Below the pieces are notes generated by a model. That model ran no database searches, was not told the origin of the DNA, and saw nothing but the letters and a program-made list of their open reading frames with translations. 64,000 bases of DNA from Actinophytocola oryzae (GTDB taxonomy: Bacteria > Actinomycetota > Actinomycetes > Mycobacteriales > Pseudonocardiaceae): NCBI RefSeq assembly GCF_004364325.1, contig NZ_SOCP01000026.1:62001-126000 (forward strand), written 5' to 3'. Both the position numbers and the translations under genes were made by a program. Shown piece after piece: positions 56,876-64,000 of the stretch (positions are counted from its first letter, which is position 1; each line of letters starts with the position of its first letter).

Positions 56876-57273
56876 GCGTCTTCGTCCATCGGTTACGGGT
56901 TCGGTACAGCGAGTGTGACCAGCAGGGAGTCGTGTTCAACGGGCACTATCTCTTCTACTACGACGTCGCCCTCAACGAGCTCTGGCGCGATCGGATCGGC
57001 GCCTACCACGAGATGGTTCAGCGTGGGGTTGACGTCGTCGTCGCCGAGGCCACCATTCGGTACCGTGCCGCCGCTCGGTTCGACGACGAGCTTGACATCG
57101 CCATGGCTGTCAAGCATCTCGGGACCACCAGCCTCGTCGTCACGCCCTCGTTCCGGGTCGGGGACCGGCTCATCGCTGACGGGGAGATCCGGCACGTCTT
57201 CGTGGATCCTGCCACGCTCGTCCCCAAGGCCATGCCGGACGACATCCGGGCTGGACTATCTGGTAGCGCGTAG
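56872..57273 (+). CDS. 4HBT-type acyl-CoA thioesterase
   Basis: This 133-aa hot-dog-fold protein has the 4-hydroxybenzoyl-CoA thioesterase signature VRYSECDQQGVVFNGHYLFYYD, with the acidic residue in the usual active-site position and the YRAAARFDDELDIAM strand. The substrate is unknown. GTG 56872 is coupled to the SDR gene. Its last 18 bp overlap the convergent GNAT gene. Confidence 0.9.
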   Translation: MSVFVHRLRVRYSECDQQGVVFNGHYLFYYDVALNELWRDRIGAYHEMVQRGVDVVVAEATIRYRAAARFDDELDIAMAVKHLGTTSLVVTPSFRVGDRLIADGEIRHVFVDPATLVPKAMPDDIRAGLSGSA

Positions 57274-57804
57274 GTACTCGACCTCCAGTACCGGTCTGCC
57301 GTCGCCGAAGTCGTGTTCTCGTCTTCGCTCCGTCTGTTCGAAGCCGAAGGACTCGTAGAAGTGTCTTGCTCGGTTGGCGCCTGTCATCGTCCATGCCTTC
57401 GCTCGGCGGAACCTCGCCTCGCGTAGCTGGTCCCAGGCCGCGTCCATCAGCGTCCACGCCACACCTGTGCCCCAGACGCTGGGGTGGGCGTACAGGTCGT
57501 AGATCTCCGCGTCCGGCATGCCTTCCGGATGTGGGCCGAAGTAGACGAAGGCCACGACCCGGTGGCCGCGTTCGGCCACCAGGAGCGTGTTCCTCGCGTA
57601 CTGGCGTGTCTTCATCACCTCTGGCCAGCAGGTTCTTCGGTCCTCGACCAGCTTCGCCAGCCAGCGGCCGTCGACCAGGTCCCTGTGGGCCACGCGCCAG
57701 GCCTCTGCGTGGACCTCGCCCACTGCGGCAGCGTCGTCGGTCGTGGCGTCGCGTACCAGCAGTGGTGCGTCGACTCCTCTCGGCAACACCATGGTCGACA
57801 CCAT
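57256..57804 (-). CDS. GNAT family N-acetyltransferase
   Basis: This 182-aa acetyltransferase begins its domain with LLVRDATTDDAAAVGEVHAEAWR. The acetyl-CoA pyrophosphate loop region is HPSVWGTGVAWTLMDAAWDQLRE, with an incomplete Q/RxxGxG/A pattern (VWGTGVA). The late strand NRARHFYESFGFEQTERR is standard. The substrate is unknown. ATG 57804 is the start. Confidence 0.88.
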   Translation of the reverse strand: MVSTMVLPRGVDAPLLVRDATTDDAAAVGEVHAEAWRVAHRDLVDGRWLAKLVEDRRTCWPEVMKTRQYARNTLLVAERGHRVVAFVYFGPHPEGMPDAEIYDLYAHPSVWGTGVAWTLMDAAWDQLREARFRRAKAWTMTGANRARHFYESFGFEQTERRREHDFGDGRPVLEVEYLRATR

Positions 57805-57904
57805 AGGTCAGACCACTCCTGTGCGACAGCGTTACTCCGGAACTCACGGCGTAGCGTCCCCGTTGTCCGGGTAAGTGCATTTTCTTTCGGAAGGTGTGTG
57901 TGGG

Positions 57905-58732
57905 ATGGCCGGGACGATCATCGTCGTGGTGCTGGTGCTCGCCGTCGTGGCACTTGGCGCGACCTACATGAAGAACTCGGCCACCGCCAAGCAGCAGCGG
58001 CTCGAGGACGCCAAAGCCGACGCCCGCCGTTGGGTGGAGCGTCTCGGCGGCCAGGTCATGAACCTGGACGGCACCAACGAGGCGTCCAAGCAGGCCCTCG
58101 CCGACGCGTCCGAGCGGTACAACGCGGCAGGCTCGCAGATGGAGCAGGCGACCACGGCCGAGCAGGCTCGGCTCGTCAAGGACACCGCGATGGAGGGGCT
58201 GTACTACGTGCGCGCCGCACGGCTCGCCATGGGGCTCGACCCTGGGCCCGACCTGCCGGACGACGCCGGCCGGGAGCGTGCGGGCAAGGTCACCGAGGAC
58301 CGTCGGGTCAACGTCGAGGGTCGCGACTTCCAGGCCTCGCCCAACCCGGGTGACGGCACGCCCTACTACTACCCCGGCGGTCGAGTCGCCGGGCGGCCGG
58401 TGCCGCAGGGCTGGTACAGCGAGCCGTGGTGGAAGCCCGCGCTCGTCGCCGGCGCCTGGGGGCTCGGTTCGGCGTTCCTGTTCAGCGCCATGTTCAGCGG
58501 TATGTACGGCATCCCGGACTCGCAGGCATGGGAGTCCGGATACGACGCCGGTCAGGCCGACGCCATGGACAACGGGGGCGATGGCGGCGGGGACTACGGC
58601 GATGGTGGCGGTGACGGTGGTGGCGACTACGGCGGGGATTACGGCGGCGACTACGGCGGCGGTGGCGACTGGGGCGGTGGCGGGGACTTCGGCGGCGGAG
58701 ACTTCGGGGGCGGCGACTTCGGCGGCTTCTGA
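57905..58732 (+). CDS. Membrane-anchored protein with Gly/Asp-rich tail
   Basis: This 275-aa protein has one N-terminal membrane helix (about residues 3-22) and an Ala/Gln/Glu-rich coiled-coil region (SKQALADASERYNAAGSQMEQATTAEQARLV). A conserved-looking PYYYPGGRVAGRPVPQGWYSEPWWKPALVAGAWG segment contains a second hydrophobic stretch, and the last ~60 residues are almost entirely Gly, Asp, Tyr and Phe in GGDYGG/GGGDFGG repeats. Such proteins are common in actinobacteria, with no known role. ATG 57905 is chosen because it starts at the membrane helix. Confidence 0.8.
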   Translation: MAGTIIVVVLVLAVVALGATYMKNSATAKQQRLEDAKADARRWVERLGGQVMNLDGTNEASKQALADASERYNAAGSQMEQATTAEQARLVKDTAMEGLYYVRAARLAMGLDPGPDLPDDAGRERAGKVTEDRRVNVEGRDFQASPNPGDGTPYYYPGGRVAGRPVPQGWYSEPWWKPALVAGAWGLGSAFLFSAMFSGMYGIPDSQAWESGYDAGQADAMDNGGDGGGDYGDGGGDGGGDYGGDYGGDYGGGGDWGGGGDFGGGDFGGGDFGGF

Positions 58733-58747
58733 CCGGCCGCCAACGTA

Positions 58748-58794
58748 ATGAAGGACTCCTTCGTGACGCCCTGTGACACGAAGGAGTCCTTCAT
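58748..58794. terminator. 18-bp nested palindromic repeat / terminator
   Basis: ATGAAGGACTCCTTCGTG (58748-58765) is perfectly inverted at 58777-58794 across an 11-nt loop. Each arm contains the near-palindrome GAAGGACTCCTTC, so each arm can also fold on itself. It lies between convergent genes and can terminate both. Similar units are, as I recall, dispersed in Pseudonocardiaceae genomes. Confidence 0.75.
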
Positions 58795-58820
58795 GTCACA
58801 GGGGGCGGGTCAGGGCGGGC

Positions 58821-59621
58821 TCAGGCTTGGCAGGTTGGGCACCAGTACAGGTTGCGGGCCGCCAGCTCCGCCTTGCGGACCGGGGTGCCGCAGATCAGGC
58901 ACGGCTGGTCCGTGCGGCGGTAGACGTAGACCTCGCCGCCGTGGCGGTCCACTCGCGGGGCCCTGCCGGTCACGTGCGGCAGGTGCTCGTCGCGGACCGT
59001 GTCGATCCGGCCCTTCTTCACGCCGTCCTTCATCAGGCCCACCAGGTCGGTCCACATCGCCGACCACTGCGCCTCGGTGACCGACGTGCCCAGGGTCCGC
59101 GGGTTCACCCGGTGGCGGAACAGCAGCTCCGCCCGGTACACGTTGCCCACCCCGGCCAGCACCTTCTGCTCCATCAGCAGGGCCGCCACCGGCAGCTTCG
59201 ACCTCGTGATCCTCGTGTAGGCCGCCGCCGGGTCCGCGTTGCGGCGCAACGGGTCCGGGCCGAGCCTGGCCAGCAGCTCCGCACGTTCCGCCGCGTTCAG
59301 CACCTCACAGCGGGTGGGACCCCGGAGATCGGTCCAGTGGGTCTCGCCCACCATCCGCATCCTCACCTGGCCGACCGGCAGCGTCGGCGGCAGCGGGGCG
59401 TCGGTGAACGTGCCGTACAGGCCCAGGTGCACGTGGACGATCGCGTCCGGCGCGTACACGTGGAACAGGTGCTTTCCGTACGCCTCCGCCCTCGTCAGCA
59501 CCCGGCCGTCCACGAGCGCCGCCGGGAACCGGCCCTGCGGGCTCGACACCCGCACAGGACGCTTGCCGTAGTACTTCTGGTGCAGCCGCGCCAGGCGATG
59601 GAGTGTGTGTCCCTCGGGCAT
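58821..59621 (-). CDS. nei: Fpg/Nei family DNA glycosylase (endonuclease VIII-like)
   Basis: This 266-aa base-excision repair enzyme begins MPEGHTLHR, with Pro2 as the Schiff-base nucleophile and Glu3 as catalytic acid. It has the helix-two-turn-helix VLAGVGNVYRAELLFRHRVNP and a C-terminal zinc finger CLICG...YWCPTC. The PEGHT start places it in the Nei rather than MutM branch. ATG 59621 overlaps the rpiB stop by one base (TGATG). The nei-rpiB pair is conserved in mycobacteria. Confidence 0.95.
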   Translation of the reverse strand: MPEGHTLHRLARLHQKYYGKRPVRVSSPQGRFPAALVDGRVLTRAEAYGKHLFHVYAPDAIVHVHLGLYGTFTDAPLPPTLPVGQVRMRMVGETHWTDLRGPTRCEVLNAAERAELLARLGPDPLRRNADPAAAYTRITRSKLPVAALLMEQKVLAGVGNVYRAELLFRHRVNPRTLGTSVTEAQWSAMWTDLVGLMKDGVKKGRIDTVRDEHLPHVTGRAPRVDRHGGEVYVYRRTDQPCLICGTPVRKAELAARNLYWCPTCQA

Positions 59622-60100
59622 CAGGCAGGCAGGGCGGGCGGCGTGCCCGTGCGCTCGTAGTCGACCAGCATCCGGATACGCCTGGCGTGCCGTTCGTCGC
59701 CGGAGAACGGGGTGGCGAGGAACGTGTCCACGATCGCCGTGCCCTCCTCCAGCGTGTGCATCCGGCCGCCCACGGCCACCACCTGTGCGTCGTTGTGGGC
59801 CCGGCCCAGCTGTGCCGTCTCCAGGTTGTAGGCCAGGGCCGCCCGGATGCCGGGGACCTTGTTGGCCGCGATCTGCTCCCCGTTGCCGGAGCCGCCGATC
59901 ACCACGCCGAGGCTGCCCTCGTCCGCCAGTACCCGGCGGGCTGTTTCCACGCAGTAGGGCGGGTAGTCGTCCATCGCGTCGTAGGCCGCGGGGCCCACGT
60001 CGACGACGTCGTGACCAGCCGCGGTCAGGTGCTTGACCAGATGCGCCTTCAGCTCGAAGCCGGCGTGGTCGGAACCCAGGTAGACACGCACGTCGCGCAT
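59621..60100 (-). CDS. rpiB: Ribose-5-phosphate isomerase B
   Basis: This 159-aa RpiB/LacAB-type enzyme interconverts ribose 5-phosphate and ribulose 5-phosphate. It starts VRVYLGSDHAGFELK (Asp/His phosphate site). The GVVIGGSGNGEQIAANK loop has Ser in place of the catalytic Cys of E. coli RpiB, as in the mycobacterial enzyme. ATG 60100 is chosen, and upstream frames are shadows of the divergent gene. Confidence 0.94.
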   Translation of the reverse strand: MRDVRVYLGSDHAGFELKAHLVKHLTAAGHDVVDVGPAAYDAMDDYPPYCVETARRVLADEGSLGVVIGGSGNGEQIAANKVPGIRAALAYNLETAQLGRAHNDAQVVAVGGRMHTLEEGTAIVDTFLATPFSGDERHARRIRMLVDYERTGTPPALPA

Positions 60101-60118
60101 TCTGCCAGTTCTGGAAGC

Positions 60119-60892
60119 ATGTGCCCGGTGACGGTCTTCGAACAGGACGGATTCGACCTTCGTGTCGAGTGGGGCCTGGACGGTGTGCACGCGCTCGGTC
60201 CCCACTGCGCGGTGCTGGTCATCGTCGACGTACTGGTCTTCACCACCACCGTGGACGTGGCCGTCAGTCAGGGGGCGCGAGTACTGCCGCTGCCCTGGCG
60301 GGACGAACGCGCGGCCGAGGCGGCCGCCGCCGCGGGCGCCACGCTCACCCCGACCGGCCTGACCTACCAGGACGACGTGCCCACCGCGTCGGACACGAAG
60401 GGCTGGACGCTGCGGCCCTCCTCGCTCGACGGTCGCGTGCCTGCCGGGACCTTCCTCGGCATCACCTCGGCCAACGGCGCCCACCTCTCCGCCGCCGCGG
60501 CCGGCTCGGGCGCCACCGTGCTCGCCGGCTGCCTGCGCAACGCCTCCGCCGTGGCCGCCAGGGCTGTCGAGCTGGCCGGGGACCGTCCCATCGGGGTGAT
60601 ACCCGCCGGGGAACGGTGGCGGACCGACGGCCTGCCCCTGCGGCCCGCGATCGAGGACTACCTCGGCGCGGGCGCGATCGTGGCGGCGATCACCGGGCGG
60701 GTCGCGCCGTCACCGGAGGCGACGCTGGCGTCGCTCGCCTACCGGGCGGCCCCTGTCCGGGCGCTGCTGGCCGACGCCATCTCCGGGCGGGAGCTGGCGG
60801 GTGCCGGGGTGGCCACCGACGTCGCGCTCGCGTCAGTGGTGGACGTCAGCGACACTGTGCCTGTCCTGAAGGCGGGTGTATACCAAGCATGA
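60119..60892 (+). CDS. ComB-like 2-phosphosulfolactate phosphatase family protein
   Basis: This 257-aa protein matches the ComB fold: VLVIVDVLVFTTTVDVAVSQGARVLPLPW (IDVLxxxT motif), ITSANGAHLS and an LAGCLRNASAVAARA segment (NxxAxA). ComB hydrolyses 2-phosphosulfolactate in coenzyme M synthesis of archaea. Bacterial homologues without that pathway have unknown substrates. ATG 60119 is used, and GTG 60128 is an alternative. It is divergent from rpiB, with only 18 bp between the start codons. Confidence 0.82.
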   Translation: MCPVTVFEQDGFDLRVEWGLDGVHALGPHCAVLVIVDVLVFTTTVDVAVSQGARVLPLPWRDERAAEAAAAAGATLTPTGLTYQDDVPTASDTKGWTLRPSSLDGRVPAGTFLGITSANGAHLSAAAAGSGATVLAGCLRNASAVAARAVELAGDRPIGVIPAGERWRTDGLPLRPAIEDYLGAGAIVAAITGRVAPSPEATLASLAYRAAPVRALLADAISGRELAGAGVATDVALASVVDVSDTVPVLKAGVYQA

Positions 60893-60975
60893 GCGGAGCC
60901 TGCGGAGCGGATCATCGCTGTTCACGCCGCTGCGGAGCCCGCGCGGGGCGGCGGTGGAGCGGAGCCTGCGGAGCG
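60891..60975. repeat. 19-bp direct repeat pair
   Basis: GAGCGGAGCCTGCGGAGCG occurs at 60891-60909 and again at 60957-60975, 66 bp apart, and GGAG-rich fragments lie between. It fills most of the 115-bp gap between two co-directional genes. Confidence 0.7.
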
Positions 60976-61007
60976 TTCCGACGCCACGGAGCGGGTGAGG
61001 CGGCGGC

Positions 61008-61706
61008 ATGAGTGGGCGATGGATCGAGGTCGGCGACGGCGTGTTCGCGCGCCGGTACGTCGAGCTGGACCAGACGCTCGGGCTCGTCGTGGGCGACACG
61101 CACTGCCTCGTCATCGACACCGGCACCGACGAGGTGCACGGGGCGTCGATGGCGGCAGCGGTGCGGTTCGTCACGCCGCTGCCCTGGACGGTGGTCATCA
61201 CACACGCCCACTTCGACCACTTCTTCGGCACCAAGGCGTTCCTGCCCGCCTCGGTGATCGCACACGAGCGGTGCCGGGCGGAGATCCTCGCGGGCGGTGA
61301 CCTGCAGCGCCGCGCGTGGGCGGCGCGGTTCCGGTCCGAGGGCAAGGCCGAGCAGGCCGAACGGCTCGCGACGGCCAAGCTCGTGGCGCCGATGGAGGTG
61401 ATCACGTCGTCGGTGCAGCTCGACCTGGGCGGACGCGCGGTCACGCTCGTCCACCCGGGCCCTGCGCACACCGACCACGACGTGTTCGTGCACGTCCCGG
61501 ACGTCGACGTGGTGTTCGCGGGCGACCTCGTCGAGCAGGGCGCGCCGCCGTCCGTGGGGCCCGACGCGCACGCGTCCGACTGGCCCGCTGCACTCGACGC
61601 GATCCTCGACCTGAACCCCGAGATCGTCGTGCCCGGGCATGGCGATCCCGTCGACGCCGACTTCGTGCGAAGACAGCGCGACGAGATCGCCAGGGGCGTC
61701 TTCTAG
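61008..61706 (+). CDS. Metallo-beta-lactamase-fold hydrolase
   Basis: This 232-aa MBL-fold hydrolase has the THAHFDH metal motif (HxHxDH, about residues 65-70), a second metal His in HPGPAHTDHD, an Asp ligand in VFAGDLVEQ and a late His in VVPGHGDPVD. This is a glyoxalase-II/quorum-quencher-like layout, and the substrate is unknown. ATG 61008 is the start. The stop shares CTAG with the convergent aldehyde dehydrogenase. Confidence 0.9.
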   Translation: MSGRWIEVGDGVFARRYVELDQTLGLVVGDTHCLVIDTGTDEVHGASMAAAVRFVTPLPWTVVITHAHFDHFFGTKAFLPASVIAHERCRAEILAGGDLQRRAWAARFRSEGKAEQAERLATAKLVAPMEVITSSVQLDLGGRAVTLVHPGPAHTDHDVFVHVPDVDVVFAGDLVEQGAPPSVGPDAHASDWPAALDAILDLNPEIVVPGHGDPVDADFVRRQRDEIARGVF

Positions 61707-63124
61707 GCCTGCACCGACTTCAGCTCGGTGAACTCCTCGAGGCCGTACCGGCCGAACTCGCGGCCGTTGCCGGACTGCTTGAAGCCGCCGAACGGGGCCG
61801 CCGTGTTGAACGCGGCGCCGTTGATGTCCACCTGACCGGCCCGCAGCTTCCCGGCCACCGAACGGGCGCGGTCGACGTCCGCGCCGAAGACGGCCGCAGC
61901 CAGCCCGTACTGGGTACCGTTGGCGATGCGGATGGCGTCGGCCTCGTCCTCGTAGGGCATGACCACCAGGACCGGGCCGAAGATCTCCTCCTGCGCGATG
62001 GTCATGTCCGGCGTGACGTCGCCGAAGACGGTCGGGCGGACGAAGTAGCCGACACCGTCGACCGGCTCGGGGCCACCGGCGGCGAGCGTGGCGCCCTCCT
62101 CGACACCCTTCCTGATGTACTCCACGACCCGGTCGCGCTGCGCGGCCGAGACCGACGGGCCGATCCTGGTCGACTCCTGCGACGGGTCGCCGGGCACGTA
62201 CTTCGCGGCGGCGGCCGCCGCGACCTCGACGGCCTCGTCGTGGCGGCCGACCGGGACGAGCAGCCTGGTCAGCGCACTGCACGCCTGGCCGTTGTTCATG
62301 AAGCAGTTGGCCACGGTGATCTTGACGGCGCGCGAGAGGTCGGCGTCGTCCAGCACGACCGACGCGGACTTGCCGCCAAGCTCCAGCGCGACCTTCTTGA
62401 CCGTCTCGGCACCCACCGCGGCCACGCGGCGGCCCGCTCGGGTGGAGCCGGTGAACGACACCATGTCGACGAGCGGGTGCGCGGCCAGCGCCTCGCCGAC
62501 GACCGGGCCCGTGCCGTGGACCATGTTGAACACGCCCGGGGGCAGGTCGGCCTCGGCGATGATCTGGGCCAGCAGGGCCGCGGTCAGCGGCGCGACCTCG
62601 CTGGGCTTGAGCACGACCGTGTTGCCCGCGACCAGCGCTGGCGTCACCTTCGCGACCATCTGCTGCAGCGGGAAGTTCCACGGCGTGATGGCCGCGACGA
62701 CGCCGATCGGCTCACGCACGATCGTCGAGTTGCCGACCGTGACCGGGTCGAACGCACCGGCCTCGACCTCGGCGAGCACCCCCTCAGTGATGCCCACCGG
62801 GTTCACGACCTGCACCTTCGACGCGAACACGATGGGTGTGCCCACCTCGGCGACGATCGTCTCCGCCAGCTCGCCTGCACGCGCCTTGAGCCCGTCGTTG
62901 ATCCGCCGGACCGCCGCGACGCGGTCGCCCAGCGGGGTGGCGGCCCACGCCTCGAAGGCCGACGCGGCGGCACGTACCGCCGCGTCGGCGTCCTCCGGCG
63001 TGCCTGCGGGGACCGATGCGATGACCTCCTCCGTCGCCGGGTTGACGACGTCGATGCGCTCGCCCGCATCGTCGGTGAACGTGCCGTTGACGAAGTGGGC
63101 GGTGCTGACGGTGGGGGCGGCCAT
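61703..63124 (-). CDS. NAD(P)-dependent aldehyde dehydrogenase
   Basis: This 473-aa enzyme has the full ALDH set: ITPWNFPLQQMVAKVTPALVAGNTVVLKPSE, FTGSTRAGRRVA, general-base Glu in LELGGKSASVV (about 248), nucleophile Cys in NNGQACSALTR (about 282) and EEIFGPVLVV. The exact aldehyde cannot be told. ATG 63124 is the start. Confidence 0.94.
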   Translation of the reverse strand: MAAPTVSTAHFVNGTFTDDAGERIDVVNPATEEVIASVPAGTPEDADAAVRAAASAFEAWAATPLGDRVAAVRRINDGLKARAGELAETIVAEVGTPIVFASKVQVVNPVGITEGVLAEVEAGAFDPVTVGNSTIVREPIGVVAAITPWNFPLQQMVAKVTPALVAGNTVVLKPSEVAPLTAALLAQIIAEADLPPGVFNMVHGTGPVVGEALAAHPLVDMVSFTGSTRAGRRVAAVGAETVKKVALELGGKSASVVLDDADLSRAVKITVANCFMNNGQACSALTRLLVPVGRHDEAVEVAAAAAAKYVPGDPSQESTRIGPSVSAAQRDRVVEYIRKGVEEGATLAAGGPEPVDGVGYFVRPTVFGDVTPDMTIAQEEIFGPVLVVMPYEDEADAIRIANGTQYGLAAAVFGADVDRARSVAGKLRAGQVDINGAAFNTAAPFGGFKQSGNGREFGRYGLEEFTELKSVQA

Positions 63125-63187
63125 CGGTCCTCCGTAGATGTGACGCGCTCGGGGAATTCGGCTCCCAGCCTGTCACATCACGAGGAC

Positions 63188-63802
63188 TCAGTCGAAGGAC
63201 AGCTCGCCGGTCCTGGTCCGCTTCAGTTCGAAGAAGTTGGAGAAGCTCGCGAGGGCGACCGTGCCGTCGAACACCTTCAGGGCGTCCTCGCCACGCGGGA
63301 TCGAGTTCAGCACCGGGCCGAAGAACGCGACGCCGTCGACGTGGATGGTCGGCGTGCCGACGTCCATGCCCACCGGGTCCATGCCCTCGTGGTGGCTCTT
63401 GCGGAGGTCCTCGTCATATTCACTCGAATGGGCGGCTTCCGCCAACTCCGCGGGCAGCCCGACCTCGGCGAGGGACTCCTTGATGACCACGTCGAAGTCC
63501 TTGTTGCCCTGGTTGTGGATGCGTGTGCCCATGGCGGTGTACAGGTCGCGCAGGACGTCGGCGCCGTGCTGCTGGGCGGCGGCGATGGCCACGCGGACCG
63601 GGCCCCACGCCCTGGTCATGGCCTGCTTGTACTCCTCGGGCAGGTCGCGGCCCTCGTTGAGCACCGCGAGGCTCATCACACGGAAGTGCAGGTCCACGTC
63701 ACGCTGCTTCTCGACCTCGAGGATCCACCTGGAGGTGATCCAGGCGAACGGGCACATCGGGTCGAAATAGAAGTCGATCTTCGGTTTGCTGGGAGCAGTC
63801 AT
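63188..63802 (-). CDS. DsbA-family protein, mycothiol-dependent reductase-like, CPFA motif
   Basis: This 204-aa thioredoxin-fold protein with a helical insertion is close to mycobacterial Rv2466c (DFYFDPMCPxxWITSRWILEVE; GTPTIHVDGVAFFGPVL with cis-Pro). Rv2466c uses a CPWC motif and mycothiol. Here the motif is CPFA (Cys17-Ala20), so the second cysteine is missing, which leaves a one-cysteine mechanism. It is next to pepN, as in mycobacteria. ATG 63802 is chosen, and the frame is open upstream. Confidence 0.88.
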   Translation of the reverse strand: MTAPSKPKIDFYFDPMCPFAWITSRWILEVEKQRDVDLHFRVMSLAVLNEGRDLPEEYKQAMTRAWGPVRVAIAAAQQHGADVLRDLYTAMGTRIHNQGNKDFDVVIKESLAEVGLPAELAEAAHSSEYDEDLRKSHHEGMDPVGMDVGTPTIHVDGVAFFGPVLNSIPRGEDALKVFDGTVALASFSNFFELKRTRTGELSFD

Positions 63803-63918
63803 ATCCCTGCCAACCGAGGAGTTGTTCCCGTTCTTCCCTCCTGACGGGTCAAACCGAGCCGTTGGGTGATTGGATGCGATGAACAGGATTGTCAGTACGA
63901 ACAAGCTTGAGGTGACCA

Positions 63919-64000
63919 GTGGCTCCGCCCAACCTGACGCGTGACGAAGCACAACAGCGCGCCGCGCTGCTCGACGTGGCGTCCTACGACGTTGAGCTCG
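63919..64000 (+). CDS. pepN: Aminopeptidase N, 5' end only
   Basis: The window ends 27 codons into this gene. It starts at GTG 63919 after GAGGTG and reads APPNLTRDEAQQRAALLDV then ASYDVEL, the usual start of actinobacterial PepN (M1 zinc aminopeptidase). The position beside the Rv2466c-like gene agrees with the mycobacterial order. The catalytic part is beyond the window. Confidence 0.85.
   Translation, partial: MAPPNLTRDEAQQRAALLDVASYDVEL

Noticed and set aside
58748..59080. Frame beginning MKDSFVTP
   Set aside because: It starts inside the palindromic terminator and is antisense to nei.
61316..63844. 842-aa open frame on the plus strand
   Set aside because: It is antisense to aldehyde dehydrogenase and the DsbA-like gene. 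No family features are present.

Overview
The window is high-G+C actinobacterial chromosome. The order of its housekeeping genes, rpsT-holA ... comEC/comEA-degV-octT-gpgP-rsfS-nadD ... proB-obgE-rpmA-rplU-rne ... ndk-folC-valS ... clpX-clpP2-clpP1-tig ... nei-rpiB-DsbA-like-pepN, follows the Mycobacterium tuberculosis Rv2412-Rv2467 block as I recall it. Mycoredoxin and a mycothiol-reductase-like DsbA protein fit a mycothiol-producing organism. The extra secreted and regulatory genes suggest Pseudonocardiales (Lentzea/Saccharothrix-like). That genus-level call is inference, not a database result.

Layout. 0-12 kb: rpsT and holA converge on a terminator. thrC lies behind a SAM-I (S-box) riboswitch. 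comEA/comEC follow, then degV and a tight nadD, rsfS, gpgP, octT run, with a divergent RecQ-like helicase carrying a phosphoribosyltransferase-like tail. 12-25 kb: the rne, rplU, rpmA, obgE, proB run, a radical-SAM-linked protein and its 639-aa radical-SAM partner flanking a secreted subtilase, and two ABC-2 permeases. 25.9-32.5 kb: an accessory sugar island (possible regulator, secreted HExxH protein, 1273-aa secreted glycosidase, divergent LacI regulator with a perfect palindromic operator). It sits between the two permeases and their likely ATPase. 32.5-43.6 kb: ABC ATPase, ndk, DUF4233, folC, valS, a membrane protein, mycoredoxin, an FAD oxidoreductase, a 54-aa protein with an ArsR regulator, fdhD and an Excalibur lipoprotein. 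43.9-48.4 kb: clpX, clpP2, clpP1, tig and tRNA-Pro(TGG).

48.5-54.35 kb is a degenerate integrated element of the actinomycete integrative-element (AICE, pSAM2-like) type. It is inserted in the 3' half of tRNA-Gly(TCC) and has a diverged copy of that tRNA end at its far boundary. It keeps an excisionase gene, an integrase broken by one in-frame TGA, and a 5'-truncated replication initiator. The front of the initiator is missing, and a visibly AT-rich segment next to it carries one 712-aa P-loop NTPase of unknown function. This cargo gene, possibly a STAND-like defence protein, is the most interesting object in the window. No FtsK/Tra transfer gene is visible, so the element is probably immobile.

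54.5-64 kb returns to chromosome: a frameshifted DUF6228-like pseudogene, a VanZ-like protein, an SDR with a degenerate active site coupled to a thioesterase, a GNAT protein, a membrane protein with a Gly/Asp-rich tail, an 18-bp nested palindrome, nei, rpiB, a ComB-like phosphatase, an MBL hydrolase, an aldehyde dehydrogenase, a DsbA-like protein with a CPFA motif, and the start of pepN.
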